Virus record (IMG/VR): IMGVR_UViG_3300024346_000041
Coordinates: 1 to 64,000 of that record
Source of the DNA: a virus
Strand: one strand, 5' to 3'
DNA length: 64,000 nt
Shown here: piece by piece, positions 1 through 7,710 of the stretch
How the letters are laid out: each line of letters opens with the position of its first letter
How positions within the stretch are numbered: position 1 is the first letter of the stretch
The notes under the pieces: generated by a model
What the model was told of the DNA's origin: nothing
The model's database searches: none
Seen by the model: only the letters and a program-made list of their open reading frames with translations
Program-made: the position numbers and the translations under genes

Positions 1-93
1 TCAGACCTTGCTAAAGAGTTTGCGGCTAGGCGTAAGGCAATACAAGATGCTACTATGATTGAAGAATTACCTCCAATACCTCCGCCAATTTAA
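1..93 (+). CDS. C-terminal end of an unknown protein (cut by window start)
   Basis: An open frame runs from base 1 to a TAA at 91-93. Only the last 30 residues are visible: a charged helix-like stretch followed by a proline-rich tail ending ELPPIPPPI. The start lies outside the window, so no function can be given. The methyltransferase gene follows after 12 bases. Confidence 0.6.
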   Translation, partial: SDLAKEFAARRKAIQDATMIEELPPIPPPI

Positions 94-105
94 GAAAGTA
101 CAACT

Positions 106-750
106 ATGAACGAGGCTACAATAACCACTCCACTTTGCTCGATAATGCATAAATATGGAAGCGATAAAGGTCTGGGTTGGCACAACTATACTAAAGAATA
201 TTACAACCTATTTAACAATCGTAGGTTTGATGTTAAAGCTGTTTTTGAATTAGGTATAGGTAGTACAAACAGCTTCATACCTACAAACATGGGACCAAGA
301 GGAATTCCTGGAGCGTCACTAAAAGGATGGAGAGAATTCTTTCCGAACGCAATCATATACGGAGCTGACATTGATAAGAGCATACTAATACGTGAAGAAA
401 GAATAGAGAGTTACTACGTCGATCAAACTTCTGAGCTTTCTGTCATGAGCTTGTGGGAAAGCTCAGCTCTTAAAAGTTTAAAATTTGACATTATGGTAGA
501 TGACAGCTTACATAGAGCTGATCCTAATTTTAATTTTTTAATTAACTCTTACCATAAACTTAATGTCGGAGGAGTTTACATAATAGAAGACGTACTTGTT
601 AAAGAAGACAACATAAACGAGTACAGAAACAGGCTAGAAAGTTTATTAAAAAAGGTTAACTTTAAGTATGAAATATTAAAAATTGCACATCCAACTAACA
701 AAATAGACAACTGCATCGTAAAGTTGTCAAACTTTAACGTCATTAAATAG
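106..750 (+). CDS. Class I SAM-dependent methyltransferase
   Basis: This 214-residue protein is predicted to transfer a methyl group from S-adenosylmethionine. It has the Rossmann motif I ELGIG at about 48-52, an acidic end of strand 2 (GADID, 86-90), a DDSLH motif at 132-136 and GGVYIIED at 154-161. The early YGSDKG motif (residues 17-22) is typical of the sugar/macrolide O-methyltransferase group (TylF/MycE-like). It sits directly before a glycosyltransferase gene, so a sugar of a surface glycan is a reasonable but unproven substrate. The Shine-Dalgarno is weak (AGAAAG). The family is clear; the substrate is inferred. Confidence 0.8.
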   Translation: MNEATITTPLCSIMHKYGSDKGLGWHNYTKEYYNLFNNRRFDVKAVFELGIGSTNSFIPTNMGPRGIPGASLKGWREFFPNAIIYGADIDKSILIREERIESYYVDQTSELSVMSLWESSALKSLKFDIMVDDSLHRADPNFNFLINSYHKLNVGGVYIIEDVLVKEDNINEYRNRLESLLKKVNFKYEILKIAHPTNKIDNCIVKLSNFNVIK

Positions 751-770
751 AACATTAACCTTTGGTAACC

Positions 771-799
771 TTGCCCATATTTAAACGTAAAGGTAGTAT
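771..799 (+). promoter_or_regulatory. Candidate sigma-70-type promoter upstream of the GT9-GT2 gene
   Basis: In the 69-base gap before the glycosyltransferase gene, TTGCCC (771-776) and TAGTAT (794-799) are separated by 17 bases, matching four of six consensus bases each. The position just upstream of the ribosome site GGAAGG supports it. It is a pattern match only. Confidence 0.35.
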
Positions 800-819
800 G
801 TCGATTTTGGAAGGTTACT

Positions 820-2745
820 ATGTCTAAGCGAACTATAATCCTAAGGCACCACAGAGCTGCTGGCGACATCCTTGTAATGACAGCTGTGGTTAGGGATCTA
901 TATAAAGCATACTCTGACACCGTAGACATAGGCGTAGAGACCCCATTTCCAGAGATATGGGAAAACAACCCATACATTGTAAAGCTTAAAGATAGAAGGC
1001 TAGGAGCATCTGTATATAACTTAAGCTACGGAGATGGCATACGGAAAGCTGGTAGAGAGCCTATACACTTTATGCAAGCATTCTATGACGACTTTGAAAA
1101 AAGGTCTGGAATGAAGCTTAGCCTTACCGATCCAAAACCTGACCTACACTTATCCGAATCTGAGCTCAGCAAAAGAGCAGTTGAAGGCAGGTACTGGGTA
1201 GTGCTGTCAGGAGGTAAAGCAGACTTTACAACCAAGCACCCTAGATTCTTTGACATACAGGACTCTGTAGACGTACTAAGATCTATGGGTGTAAAGTTTG
1301 TACAAGTTGGAGCCAGCGGTGGAAAGCCAGCCAGCCTTCACAGAACCATAGAAGGAGCCATAGATCTTAGGGGTAAAACGTCGCTAAGAGATCTGATGTC
1401 TTTGATACACCATTCTGACGGAGTTATATGCACTATAACTATGGCTATGCATATGGCTGCAGCTCTGCAAAAGCCATGCGTAGTTCTAGCCGGAGGAAGA
1501 GAAGAGTGGTGGTGGGAAGGCTACGTAAGAGAAAACCCTGCTTTCAAAGGCCTTAACGTAAATGTTCCTCACAAGTATCTTCACACCATGGGCCTACTAG
1601 ACTGCTGCAGAGGACCTAGAGCTTGCTGGAAGAACAAAGTTCTAAAGTCTGAAGGAGACAAGTCTTACTGCAGCTATCCACACCTTGAGCCTGAAGGGCA
1701 GACTGTTCCATTGTGCCAGCACATGATAGGAGCCAGCAAAATAACAGAGGCTGTCCTTTACTACTATCTAACCGGAATATTACAACCATTACCAGATTGG
1801 AGTTTGAATAACATGTTACCGTCAGTTGATAAACCAACCAGCCTAGTGCTTCCAGATGGTAGAAAAGTAAAAGTAGAGGTAACAATCGACGATTATAACG
1901 ATGTTACTTCCAAAAGAAAGATTGAGCTTCCTGTACTAAAGCCAGCCAAAGTGCATGAGCCTTTAGTTGTAAACCTAGTGGAGACGTCTCCACTAGCTGC
2001 CTTAATGGATCACGAAGAGATAGGAGGGCAGTTTACGCTTTGCCTACTTATGTACGGCAAGTTCTTTGATATGCATAAAAGATGCCTTAGCGCGTTAGCT
2101 GGTGTTCCAAACACTAGGTTAGACTTAAGGGTCTACCTTAACGAAGCTTGTGCTGAAACCATAGCTATGGCTGAAGAGATGCATAAAAATAAGCAAATAT
2201 CTGTTCTGTACAGGTCTGACAGTAACAAGTTCAAATACCCTTGCATGAGAGAAATGCTACACGACAAAGATAACCCTATAACCAACAAGTGGATGATATG
2301 GTTTGACGACGATACTATGGCGGACGTGGATAACCACTGGCTTGATAAGTTATGCCAAGCTATAATAACCAGTGTAAAGTCAGATCCTAGAGTAGGAATG
2401 TTAGGTGCTAGATACTTCTTTAGCATGAGCCAGTCACATTTAAGCTGGATAAGATCTGGCTCTTGGTTCAAAGGTGTAAGCTTTAGAGATAAGGTTGGAA
2501 ACCCAGCCCCTAACGGATTTAAAGTGCACTTTGCATCTGGGTCGTGCTGGGCGTTAAAAAGAGAATGTATAAGCGAGTGCGATATACCTGACACTAGGCT
2601 TAGGCACAATGGCGGAGATGTGTGCATAGGAGAGCAGTTGTGGCAGAGTGGATGGCACCTTAAAAACTGGAATAATGATAAAAGAATAATCCTATGGTCA
2701 AGCGTGGCTAGACGCGGATACGCAGAAAGTATCTTTGGAATATGA
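820..2745 (+). CDS. Two-domain glycosyltransferase: GT9 (heptosyltransferase-like) fused to GT2
   Basis: This 641-residue protein joins two sugar-transfer domains. Residues 1 to about 280 look like GT9 ADP-heptose/LPS heptosyltransferases (RHHRAAGDILVMTAVVRDL near the start, then a C-terminal half with a Gly-rich sugar-nucleotide site). A linker of about 100 residues follows. From about residue 404 to the end is a GT-A fold GT2 domain with the metal-binding WFDDDT at about 492-497 and GGDVCIGEQ near 597. The second half is paralogous to the stand-alone GT2 at 57329. The linker carries one of the seven GGAGACGTCTCC palindromes, encoding LVETSPL. It probably modifies host surface or virion glycans. 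Ribosome site GGAAGG precedes the ATG. Confidence 0.8.
   Translation: MSKRTIILRHHRAAGDILVMTAVVRDLYKAYSDTVDIGVETPFPEIWENNPYIVKLKDRRLGASVYNLSYGDGIRKAGREPIHFMQAFYDDFEKRSGMKLSLTDPKPDLHLSESELSKRAVEGRYWVVLSGGKADFTTKHPRFFDIQDSVDVLRSMGVKFVQVGASGGKPASLHRTIEGAIDLRGKTSLRDLMSLIHHSDGVICTITMAMHMAAALQKPCVVLAGGREEWWWEGYVRENPAFKGLNVNVPHKYLHTMGLLDCCRGPRACWKNKVLKSEGDKSYCSYPHLEPEGQTVPLCQHMIGASKITEAVLYYYLTGILQPLPDWSLNNMLPSVDKPTSLVLPDGRKVKVEVTIDDYNDVTSKRKIELPVLKPAKVHEPLVVNLVETSPLAALMDHEEIGGQFTLCLLMYGKFFDMHKRCLSALAGVPNTRLDLRVYLNEACAETIAMAEEMHKNKQISVLYRSDSNKFKYPCMREMLHDKDNPITNKWMIWFDDDTMADVDNHWLDKLCQAIITSVKSDPRVGMLGARYFFSMSQSHLSWIRSGSWFKGVSFRDKVGNPAPNGFKVHFASGSCWALKRECISECDIPDTRLRHNGGDVCIGEQLWQSGWHLKNWNNDKRIILWSSVARRGYAESIFGI
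1975..1996. repeat. Dispersed palindrome, copy 1 (22 bp perfect)
   Basis: A perfect 22-bp palindrome with left half CTAGTGGAGAC and right half GTCTCCACTAG, core GGAGACGTCTCC at 1980-1991. It lies in the linker between the GT9 and GT2 domains and is read there as LVETSPL. It is identical over all 22 bases to copy 5. Confidence 0.9.
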
Positions 2746-2788
2746 TCGCAAGTTAAGGTACACTGTATATAGCCTGGAGGGCATAAGC

Positions 2789-3244
2789 ATGAGTAATTCT
2801 TCTAGTTCGTTTAGTTCTTCTGATACGCCATCGGACAAGCATGGTATCAAGCTAAAGCGCTACATTCAAACTAAGTACGTCATAAACAACATTGATGGAT
2901 TTAGAATGAAGGTAGAAGCCTTAGACGCTAACGGTATGAGCAACTCTATATTCCGGTACTTGCGTGGACCCCTAAGCGCATCTACAGGGCTATACCAAGA
3001 CGATTTCGATGGTATATGTTCTCCGTCTGATTTAGAAGAGTTCTATGAAAATGCTCCAGAGCCAGGGGCTAACCCATCGTGGTTTAGGAAAAGTTACGTA
3101 GACTTAGTATTCAGGTCACAGGCCACGGCTAACGAGGCCTGGGAGATGATGCTAAGCGATGTTAGGATTCTTGTAAAGACGTTAGACACAATGGAAGCTA
3201 TACAGCCAGAGATGACAGTGTCCATAGGCGACCCATTAAACTAA
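2789..3244 (+). CDS. Unknown protein, Ser-rich N terminus
   Basis: A 151-residue protein with no recognised family. The N terminus is a low-complexity Ser stretch (MSNSSSSFSSSD); the rest is mixed alpha/beta-like with many acidic residues. The ATG at 2789 is chosen over an upstream one at 2735 because GGAGGG stands 8 bases before it and the longer form would overlap the preceding gene. It is co-directional with its neighbours and 10 bases ahead of the next gene, so an operon is likely. No membrane segment or catalytic motif is visible. Confidence 0.65.
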   Translation: MSNSSSSFSSSDTPSDKHGIKLKRYIQTKYVINNIDGFRMKVEALDANGMSNSIFRYLRGPLSASTGLYQDDFDGICSPSDLEEFYENAPEPGANPSWFRKSYVDLVFRSQATANEAWEMMLSDVRILVKTLDTMEAIQPEMTVSIGDPLN

Positions 3245-3254
3245 GGAGACTATT

Positions 3255-3581
3255 ATGTCAGAAATTAAAAGCAAGCTAGTTATTATAGACGACGGAATGG
3301 TTATTAACATCCTTAACGACCCTAAGGTTTCAAGCCAAATACAAGCCGTAAAGATAGCTGTTGATAATGCTAGAGCCAGAGTTGGAAACGCTAGAAAAGG
3401 CGGTTGTAGGCCTTGCCAAGCCAAAGCACGTAATATAGCTGTAAACTTAATGTCAGTAAAGAAAGCCATAGCCCAGCTATCAGATGCTGATAAAGCAAAG
3501 CTCAAGAATATAATGAACGCCGAGCAGGCGAGGATAGTGTATACCAACGATTCAGGTAAGATTATACAGCTTACCTTCTAG
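3255..3581 (+). CDS. Small unknown basic protein with a CxxC motif
   Basis: A 108-residue protein preceded by AAGGAG 6 bases upstream. The middle carries GGCRPCQAKAR, a single Cys-x-x-Cys, surrounded by basic and helical sequence (VGNARKGG, SVKKAIAQLSDADKAKLKNIM). One CxxC alone is not enough to call a zinc site unless the protein dimerises. The TAG stop at 3579-3581 is also the first base triplet of a repeated promoter-like element. Function unknown. Confidence 0.7.
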   Translation: MSEIKSKLVIIDDGMVINILNDPKVSSQIQAVKIAVDNARARVGNARKGGCRPCQAKARNIAVNLMSVKKAIAQLSDADKAKLKNIMNAEQARIVYTNDSGKIIQLTF

Positions 3582-3616
3582 CTAAATTGAAGCCCTTTTT
3601 GCGTCATAATATAGTG
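3579..3616 (+). promoter_or_regulatory. Repeated promoter-like element, copy A
   Basis: TAGCTAAAT (3579-3587) is followed 12 bases later by the 17-mer TGCGTCATAATATAGTG (3600-3616). Both words recur with the same spacing at 63185-63222. Inside it, TTGAAG (3587-3592), a 17-base spacer and TATAGT (3610-3615) resemble a sigma-70 promoter. Its two exact copies, each beginning at the stop codon of the gene before, suggest a phage-specific promoter class. Confidence 0.55.
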
Positions 3617-3639
3617 TATGGCTATAGCTATCAAATATA

Positions 3640-3683
3640 AGACCCGTAACGTCTAGACCTCACCGTCTAAACGTTACGGGTCT
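3640..3683 (+). promoter_or_regulatory. Long stem-loop just downstream of the candidate promoter
   Basis: AGACCCGTAACGT (3640-3652) pairs perfectly with ACGTTACGGGTCT (3671-3683). Inside, TAGAC (3654-3658) pairs with GTCTA (3665-3669), leaving a six-base loop CTCACC and one C-A mismatch. The total is 18 base pairs. It would lie about 20 nt from a transcript starting after the TATAGT box. It is followed within a few bases by a weak T-rich run (AATTTTT), so it may be an attenuator, a terminator or a protective 5' hairpin. Confidence 0.6.
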
Positions 3684-3776
3684 GATGTAAATTTTTAGCT
3701 ATTGGGTTTGCTAACTAGCAATAAGGTCAGTACCATAGACGCACGATCGGTACAAATAAACAGAAAGGATAATGAG

Positions 3777-4052
3777 ATGATTAAGGCTATAGCGTCTAAG
3801 TCTGAGAAGGTCGGCCAAAAGGCCAATGTTACGATTGAAGCTACCTCGCTTGAGGAAGCACAATCCAAGGCTTCAAGAGAAGCCGCTATTGAGTTCGGTT
3901 CCCAAAAGTTAGGAATGAACCGTCCAGGAATCTCCGGATCACCATGGATGGAGTGGGTTGACTCTAGTGGTAAATCTTTAAGCCACAAGGAGTTTGAAGC
4001 TGCAAAAGAAAAGTCGGTACATATTTCGTGGCCGCTACAGGAAGGGTTATAA
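3777..4052 (+). CDS. Small unknown protein
   Basis: A 91-residue, lysine-rich protein with helix-forming N-terminal half (SKSEKVGQKANVTIEATSLEEAQSK segments) and an aromatic C-terminal end. The ATG at 3777 follows AAAGGA; an earlier in-frame TTG at 3702 has no ribosome site. It lies first in the operon after the promoter and hairpin at 3579-3683. Its last base overlaps the next start codon (TAATG). The coding sequence contains a small GGCC-AAAA-GGCC hairpin. Function unknown. Confidence 0.65.
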   Translation: MIKAIASKSEKVGQKANVTIEATSLEEAQSKASREAAIEFGSQKLGMNRPGISGSPWMEWVDSSGKSLSHKEFEAAKEKSVHISWPLQEGL

Positions 4053-4768
4053 TGGAACAAGGCAGTAGTCAGGTAAAGCCGTATGAAAGCAGGGATAATT
4101 CAAAAGCCGTATGGCTTAATGGTGAGTCCTACGCCACAGTCCTTCTTATATGCTTCATAGACGCCTACGGCACTGAAGGCTTAGAGTGGGATCCTATGAC
4201 CATAAGGCAAGAGATAGAAGAAGACTTTGGAGTAAAAGTTCCTAACAAAGTTTTTAACCGTCTTATGTCGGCTATAAACATAGCAACTACTGACCAGTTC
4301 TACACGTCTTTACCTGAGTTCATAGACCTTTGCAACATCTTATCAGGAGACATACTAGATCCAAGGTGGTTCGACCCTGCAGACCCTTCGGAGTGTGCTT
4401 GGGGAATAACCGAAGCTCTAATGATATCTCCGCCAGACGATGGAGACGAGAATCCATTCTCTAGCGATATAGTAGGATACATAGCTGAAGTTGTAAAATC
4501 TCACGGAATACACAACCCTCCTGACGTTTTAAAAATAGGTTTAGGAGCTGATGCTGATAAGATAGCAGAAAACGTAGCGCAAACGTTCTCAGACGACCCT
4601 GAGATGTACTCTGCCATATGGAAAGTACAACAAGAGAAATCAGACGACATCAAGACTTATGTTAAAGAAAACCTTAGAAGTCTTATAAGTCAGATAGATG
4701 GTTTAAAACTGGCTAACGGAAATACAGCCGGAGTTATAAAGAAATTAGCAGGGGATAAGCTAAAGTGA
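4052..4768 (+). CDS. Unknown acidic protein
   Basis: A 238-residue acidic protein. The start at 4052 overlaps the preceding stop as TAATG and has AGGAAGGG upstream; a longer in-frame start at 4028 lies inside the previous gene. The centre has a Pro/Asp-rich stretch (PPDDGDEN), and the C-terminal third looks helical. It is translationally coupled to both neighbours (TAATG before, TGATG after), so it probably works with them. No family is recognised. Confidence 0.7.
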   Translation: MEQGSSQVKPYESRDNSKAVWLNGESYATVLLICFIDAYGTEGLEWDPMTIRQEIEEDFGVKVPNKVFNRLMSAINIATTDQFYTSLPEFIDLCNILSGDILDPRWFDPADPSECAWGITEALMISPPDDGDENPFSSDIVGYIAEVVKSHGIHNPPDVLKIGLGADADKIAENVAQTFSDDPEMYSAIWKVQQEKSDDIKTYVKENLRSLISQIDGLKLANGNTAGVIKKLAGDKLK

Positions 4769-5571
4769 TGAAGCTGAAGTTTGGAAGAACTATTCCTTTA
4801 AATTCAGAAGTACTAGAGCTTAATACAGATGAAGCTTATAAGCACTTAGCTATAAGAGATACCTACAGCTTGTACGAGCTAGTAGACGTTTCAAAGCTTC
4901 ACAAAGCTTACTATGAGTTTGATATGTACTTCAATAGTACCAGCGTATTTTCTAAAGCTTACGATCTGTTTAAAGAAGAAGTAGTACCATTTGTTGCGTC
5001 TCTAATAAGCGAAAAGCGTACAACTGAAACATACATAGCAGACGCCAGTGGAGCTACAAATCTTGGAAGATGCAAATATAAGATTTCGTTTCACTTCCGG
5101 TGCCCTAATGATTTAATAGACCACAGGGCTAATTACAACGTTGGCGCTATGTTAGACCCTATTATACAGGGTGAGTTTATGGAAGAGCTTAATGAGCTTA
5201 CTATGCAATTCACCGACAGTGAACGAGCACTGTTTGACAAAGCTTTAGTAGCTACTAACGGATCGTTTAATCCTACTTTTTACCTTAATAAAAATTTTAA
5301 TGAGATAGGTATTAATAGTAAATCAGAAAAAGACATAATTAATCATTTCAATAGTAAAGGCCACAACTCTGGATCAATGTATTCAGTAGTTAACTTTATT
5401 AACACTAACATATACAAAATGAACAGGGCCTATTCTATAGGTTACTTTCATCCAGATAACCTTCCAGCGGTTAGGTTAGTAGGCAGTAAAAAAGCTGGAG
5501 AAAGAGAACTGAAGCCGTTCAAAGACGCTTCGTTCGACATAAACAACTACTTGGTAACCAACGTAGTTTGA
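4768..5571 (+). CDS. Unknown protein
   Basis: A 267-residue protein beginning at the ATG in TGATG, overlapping the previous stop by one base. It is rich in Asn, Phe and Tyr and looks like a soluble mixed-fold protein (many FDMYF/YSIGYF segments). There is no P-loop, zinc or membrane motif. It is part of the 3.7-7.7 kb operon. Function unknown; its place between small acidic proteins gives no specific clue. Confidence 0.7.
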   Translation: MKLKFGRTIPLNSEVLELNTDEAYKHLAIRDTYSLYELVDVSKLHKAYYEFDMYFNSTSVFSKAYDLFKEEVVPFVASLISEKRTTETYIADASGATNLGRCKYKISFHFRCPNDLIDHRANYNVGAMLDPIIQGEFMEELNELTMQFTDSERALFDKALVATNGSFNPTFYLNKNFNEIGINSKSEKDIINHFNSKGHNSGSMYSVVNFINTNIYKMNRAYSIGYFHPDNLPAVRLVGSKKAGERELKPFKDASFDINNYLVTNVV

Positions 5572-5661
5572 TAGACACGTCGCTATAAGAAATACATTAG
5601 ACATAGAGTCGCCAGACGGTGATGTAGCTTTGTATTTTTACACCTAAATAAAGGAGAAGAA

Positions 5662-6285
5662 ATGAGCAACGTATCAGAAGCGATATCTGAAGCCGTGCGC
5701 AGGCGCGGTGAAGACGCTGAAGCAAACGCACTACTTGAAGTGCGTGTAGGGTTTGCTAAAGACAAGCTTATACCTAAGTCAATCCGTTGGGCAAAAGAGA
5801 CTGCAGATGCTCTGCACCCTTTACCAACAAAAATTCATAGAGCTATAAGTTTAGATCTTTTTGAAATGACAGGAGGCTTTCAAAAAGAAGTTAATCTAGG
5901 CGGAATTACAGTACACCCTGTGGTAGGGCGTAAAGAAATAAATTTTAGTATATTTGGTGCATACGACCCACTTAACGGTATTCTGAGCTATATAATTATT
6001 ATGAGTCCTTTAATTCCATTGAAGGACAGTATCTTTAAAACAATAGAAAATACTACGTCTAAACCAGCTCCTGTTCTAAAGGTAGACGGAGAATCAAAAT
6101 GTTACGATTACTCTTTTCAAATAACAACAACGAAGTGCGGTGAAGTTAGAGCAATTAAAGTTGAATGGCCCCACATCAACACTGAGAGGTATGCCGAATA
6201 CCTACATAATATGTGGATGTATGTTTCTGACTTAGTATTTGCTCTAGCAGGACCTAACAACTATGAAGGAGAAAACCATGGATAA
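5662..6285 (+). CDS. Unknown protein
   Basis: A 207-residue protein with a strong ribosome site (AAAGGAGAAGAA) before ATG 5662. The N terminus is a charged helix (SEAISEAVRRRGEDAEAN) and the middle contains a hydrophobic beta-rich segment (GILSYIIIMSPLIPL) that is probably buried core rather than a membrane helix. It overlaps the next gene by 8 bases. The 90 bases before it hold no gene I can support. Function unknown. Confidence 0.7.
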   Translation: MSNVSEAISEAVRRRGEDAEANALLEVRVGFAKDKLIPKSIRWAKETADALHPLPTKIHRAISLDLFEMTGGFQKEVNLGGITVHPVVGRKEINFSIFGAYDPLNGILSYIIIMSPLIPLKDSIFKTIENTTSKPAPVLKVDGESKCYDYSFQITTTKCGEVRAIKVEWPHINTERYAEYLHNMWMYVSDLVFALAGPNNYEGENHG

Positions 6286-7147
6286 CGATTATGAACGAGA
6301 AGAGGTAGTTGCAAAATTAATTGCTATTATAGACGACGCTGTAAAAAATTTAAGAAAGAAGGGCGTTTCTACGCCAGAGCTTATAGTAATGCTCCATAAT
6401 TCTGAGAGCGACATATACGCTAAGATGGAGTCAATGAAGTCAGATATAAAAAAATACAAGATAGAACCAGAAGAAATCTTTTCAGGATTTCTTAAAGCAG
6501 ACGCAGCTGCAGCTAAAGAGCTAAAGACTTGTGTAAAAACTATCGTTGTTACAAATGACGACATAACGTCCATTGTAGATGGAGAAGAGGTAAAAACATC
6601 AATAAACTCTATCTTTGCTAAAAGAAAGAGTCTTCGTATATGGACTCGAGCATTCTTCAGGTCTCAGGTGTTTCCTGAGTACAAAGGTTTAAGTCGTAGA
6701 AAAGGCGGTAGGCCTGATTCAGTATTGGTAGAGTTTACGTGCAAAGACGACGTAGCTACCGTTAAGACTACATGCATACAGCTTGACGATAATAATCCTC
6801 AAGTAAGTGAGATGGATAGGTTTGTAAAAAAAGGAGTTGATGCGTCAGCTTCAGCTGTAGAGATACGTAAGTTGGAAATTGCCAACTTAGTTGCATGCAC
6901 TTTATTCATTCACGGAGACATATATGAAGTAAGCTACTTCAGGGTGTCAAAGAAAGGAAAAATAGCAGAAGAGCCTAAAGCTTCTTTTAGAAACAAAACT
7001 GCACATGATAGATGGGTTAAAAGGTTACTAGAGAAAACTGCTAAAGAACAAGGTATAGACCTTGATAAAGATATTGAAAAGGAAGATAAGCCTTTGACTG
7101 CTCATAAGGTAAAACCAGTCAATCGTATTAACTTTTCTAGTAATTAA
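6278..7147 (+). CDS. Unknown protein with helical, charged termini
   Basis: A 289-residue protein. ATG 6278 is preferred over 6263 because GAAGGAG lies at the right distance before it. The first 100 residues are predicted helical and charged, the middle has a basic patch (RRKGGRP) that could contact nucleic acid, and the C-terminal 60 residues are Lys/Asp/Glu-rich. It overlaps the previous gene, which implies coupled translation. No recognised domain. Confidence 0.7.
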   Translation: MDNDYEREEVVAKLIAIIDDAVKNLRKKGVSTPELIVMLHNSESDIYAKMESMKSDIKKYKIEPEEIFSGFLKADAAAAKELKTCVKTIVVTNDDITSIVDGEEVKTSINSIFAKRKSLRIWTRAFFRSQVFPEYKGLSRRKGGRPDSVLVEFTCKDDVATVKTTCIQLDDNNPQVSEMDRFVKKGVDASASAVEIRKLEIANLVACTLFIHGDIYEVSYFRVSKKGKIAEEPKASFRNKTAHDRWVKRLLEKTAKEQGIDLDKDIEKEDKPLTAHKVKPVNRINFSSN

Positions 7148-7159
7148 TAAGGAGCCAAA

Positions 7160-7354
7160 ATGGGAGCTCCTAGAGAGTACCTAGAAGCTAAGTACGGAAT
7201 AAAAAACGTACTTAGCTTAGAGGAGTTAGAAAAAAGATTCACTATAGAAATGCAAACTAACGAGTCAGCAGTTCTTAAAAATCGAAATGGTAAGATAGTA
7301 TCCTGCTCTAGGCAACTAGACCCTCCCCTTTACTACAATTTTAATAAGTATTAA
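7160..7354 (+). CDS. Small unknown protein
   Basis: A 64-residue protein with AAGGAG before ATG 7160 and a 12-base gap on either side. The sequence begins MGAPREYLEAKYGIKNVLSL and has a central charged helix. It is in the same operon as the genes on both sides. No known family. Confidence 0.6.
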   Translation: MGAPREYLEAKYGIKNVLSLEELEKRFTIEMQTNESAVLKNRNGKIVSCSRQLDPPLYYNFNKY

Positions 7355-7365
7355 AAGGAGGTGTT

Positions 7366-7710
7366 ATGTTAAGCACGGAGCAAGTACTTCAATTCAATAA
7401 TAAGGCTATAAAGAATAGGTTCGTAAAGACGTTAAGTGCTCTACAATTAAAAAATATAAAAAGTATACCAGCTAAGTTACTAGGTTCAGTTAGCTGGGAT
7501 ATAACTAAAGCTATACCTTGCAGTACTATCAACAAGAAAGTTGTAGATAGGTACTTTCGGCTATTGATAGAGCCTCATATTGACAAGAGTTTACTATCAA
7601 AAAAGGAGGCCGCTACGTTAGCGTGCCTTCCATCCTTTGCCATAGATGTGGTAGAGGAAGATTATGTTGATCTGTTTGGCCAATTCGATGAGGAGAATTA
7701 TTGTGATTAA
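7366..7710 (+). CDS. Small unknown protein upstream of the MoxR-type ATPase
   Basis: A 114-residue protein behind a near-perfect ribosome site (AAGGAGGTG). It is basic at the N-terminal half and acidic at the C terminus (EEDYVDLFGQFDEENY). Its last 8 bases overlap the GTG start of the AAA+ ATPase gene, so the two are probably translated together. That linkage makes an accessory or adaptor role for the ATPase/VWA pair possible, but nothing in the sequence proves it. Confidence 0.65.
   Translation: MLSTEQVLQFNNKAIKNRFVKTLSALQLKNIKSIPAKLLGSVSWDITKAIPCSTINKKVVDRYFRLLIEPHIDKSLLSKKEAATLACLPSFAIDVVEEDYVDLFGQFDEENYCD

Noticed and set aside
5572-5661. A small gene in the gap before 5662
   Set aside because: The open stretch there has no start codon with a ribosome site before its stop.
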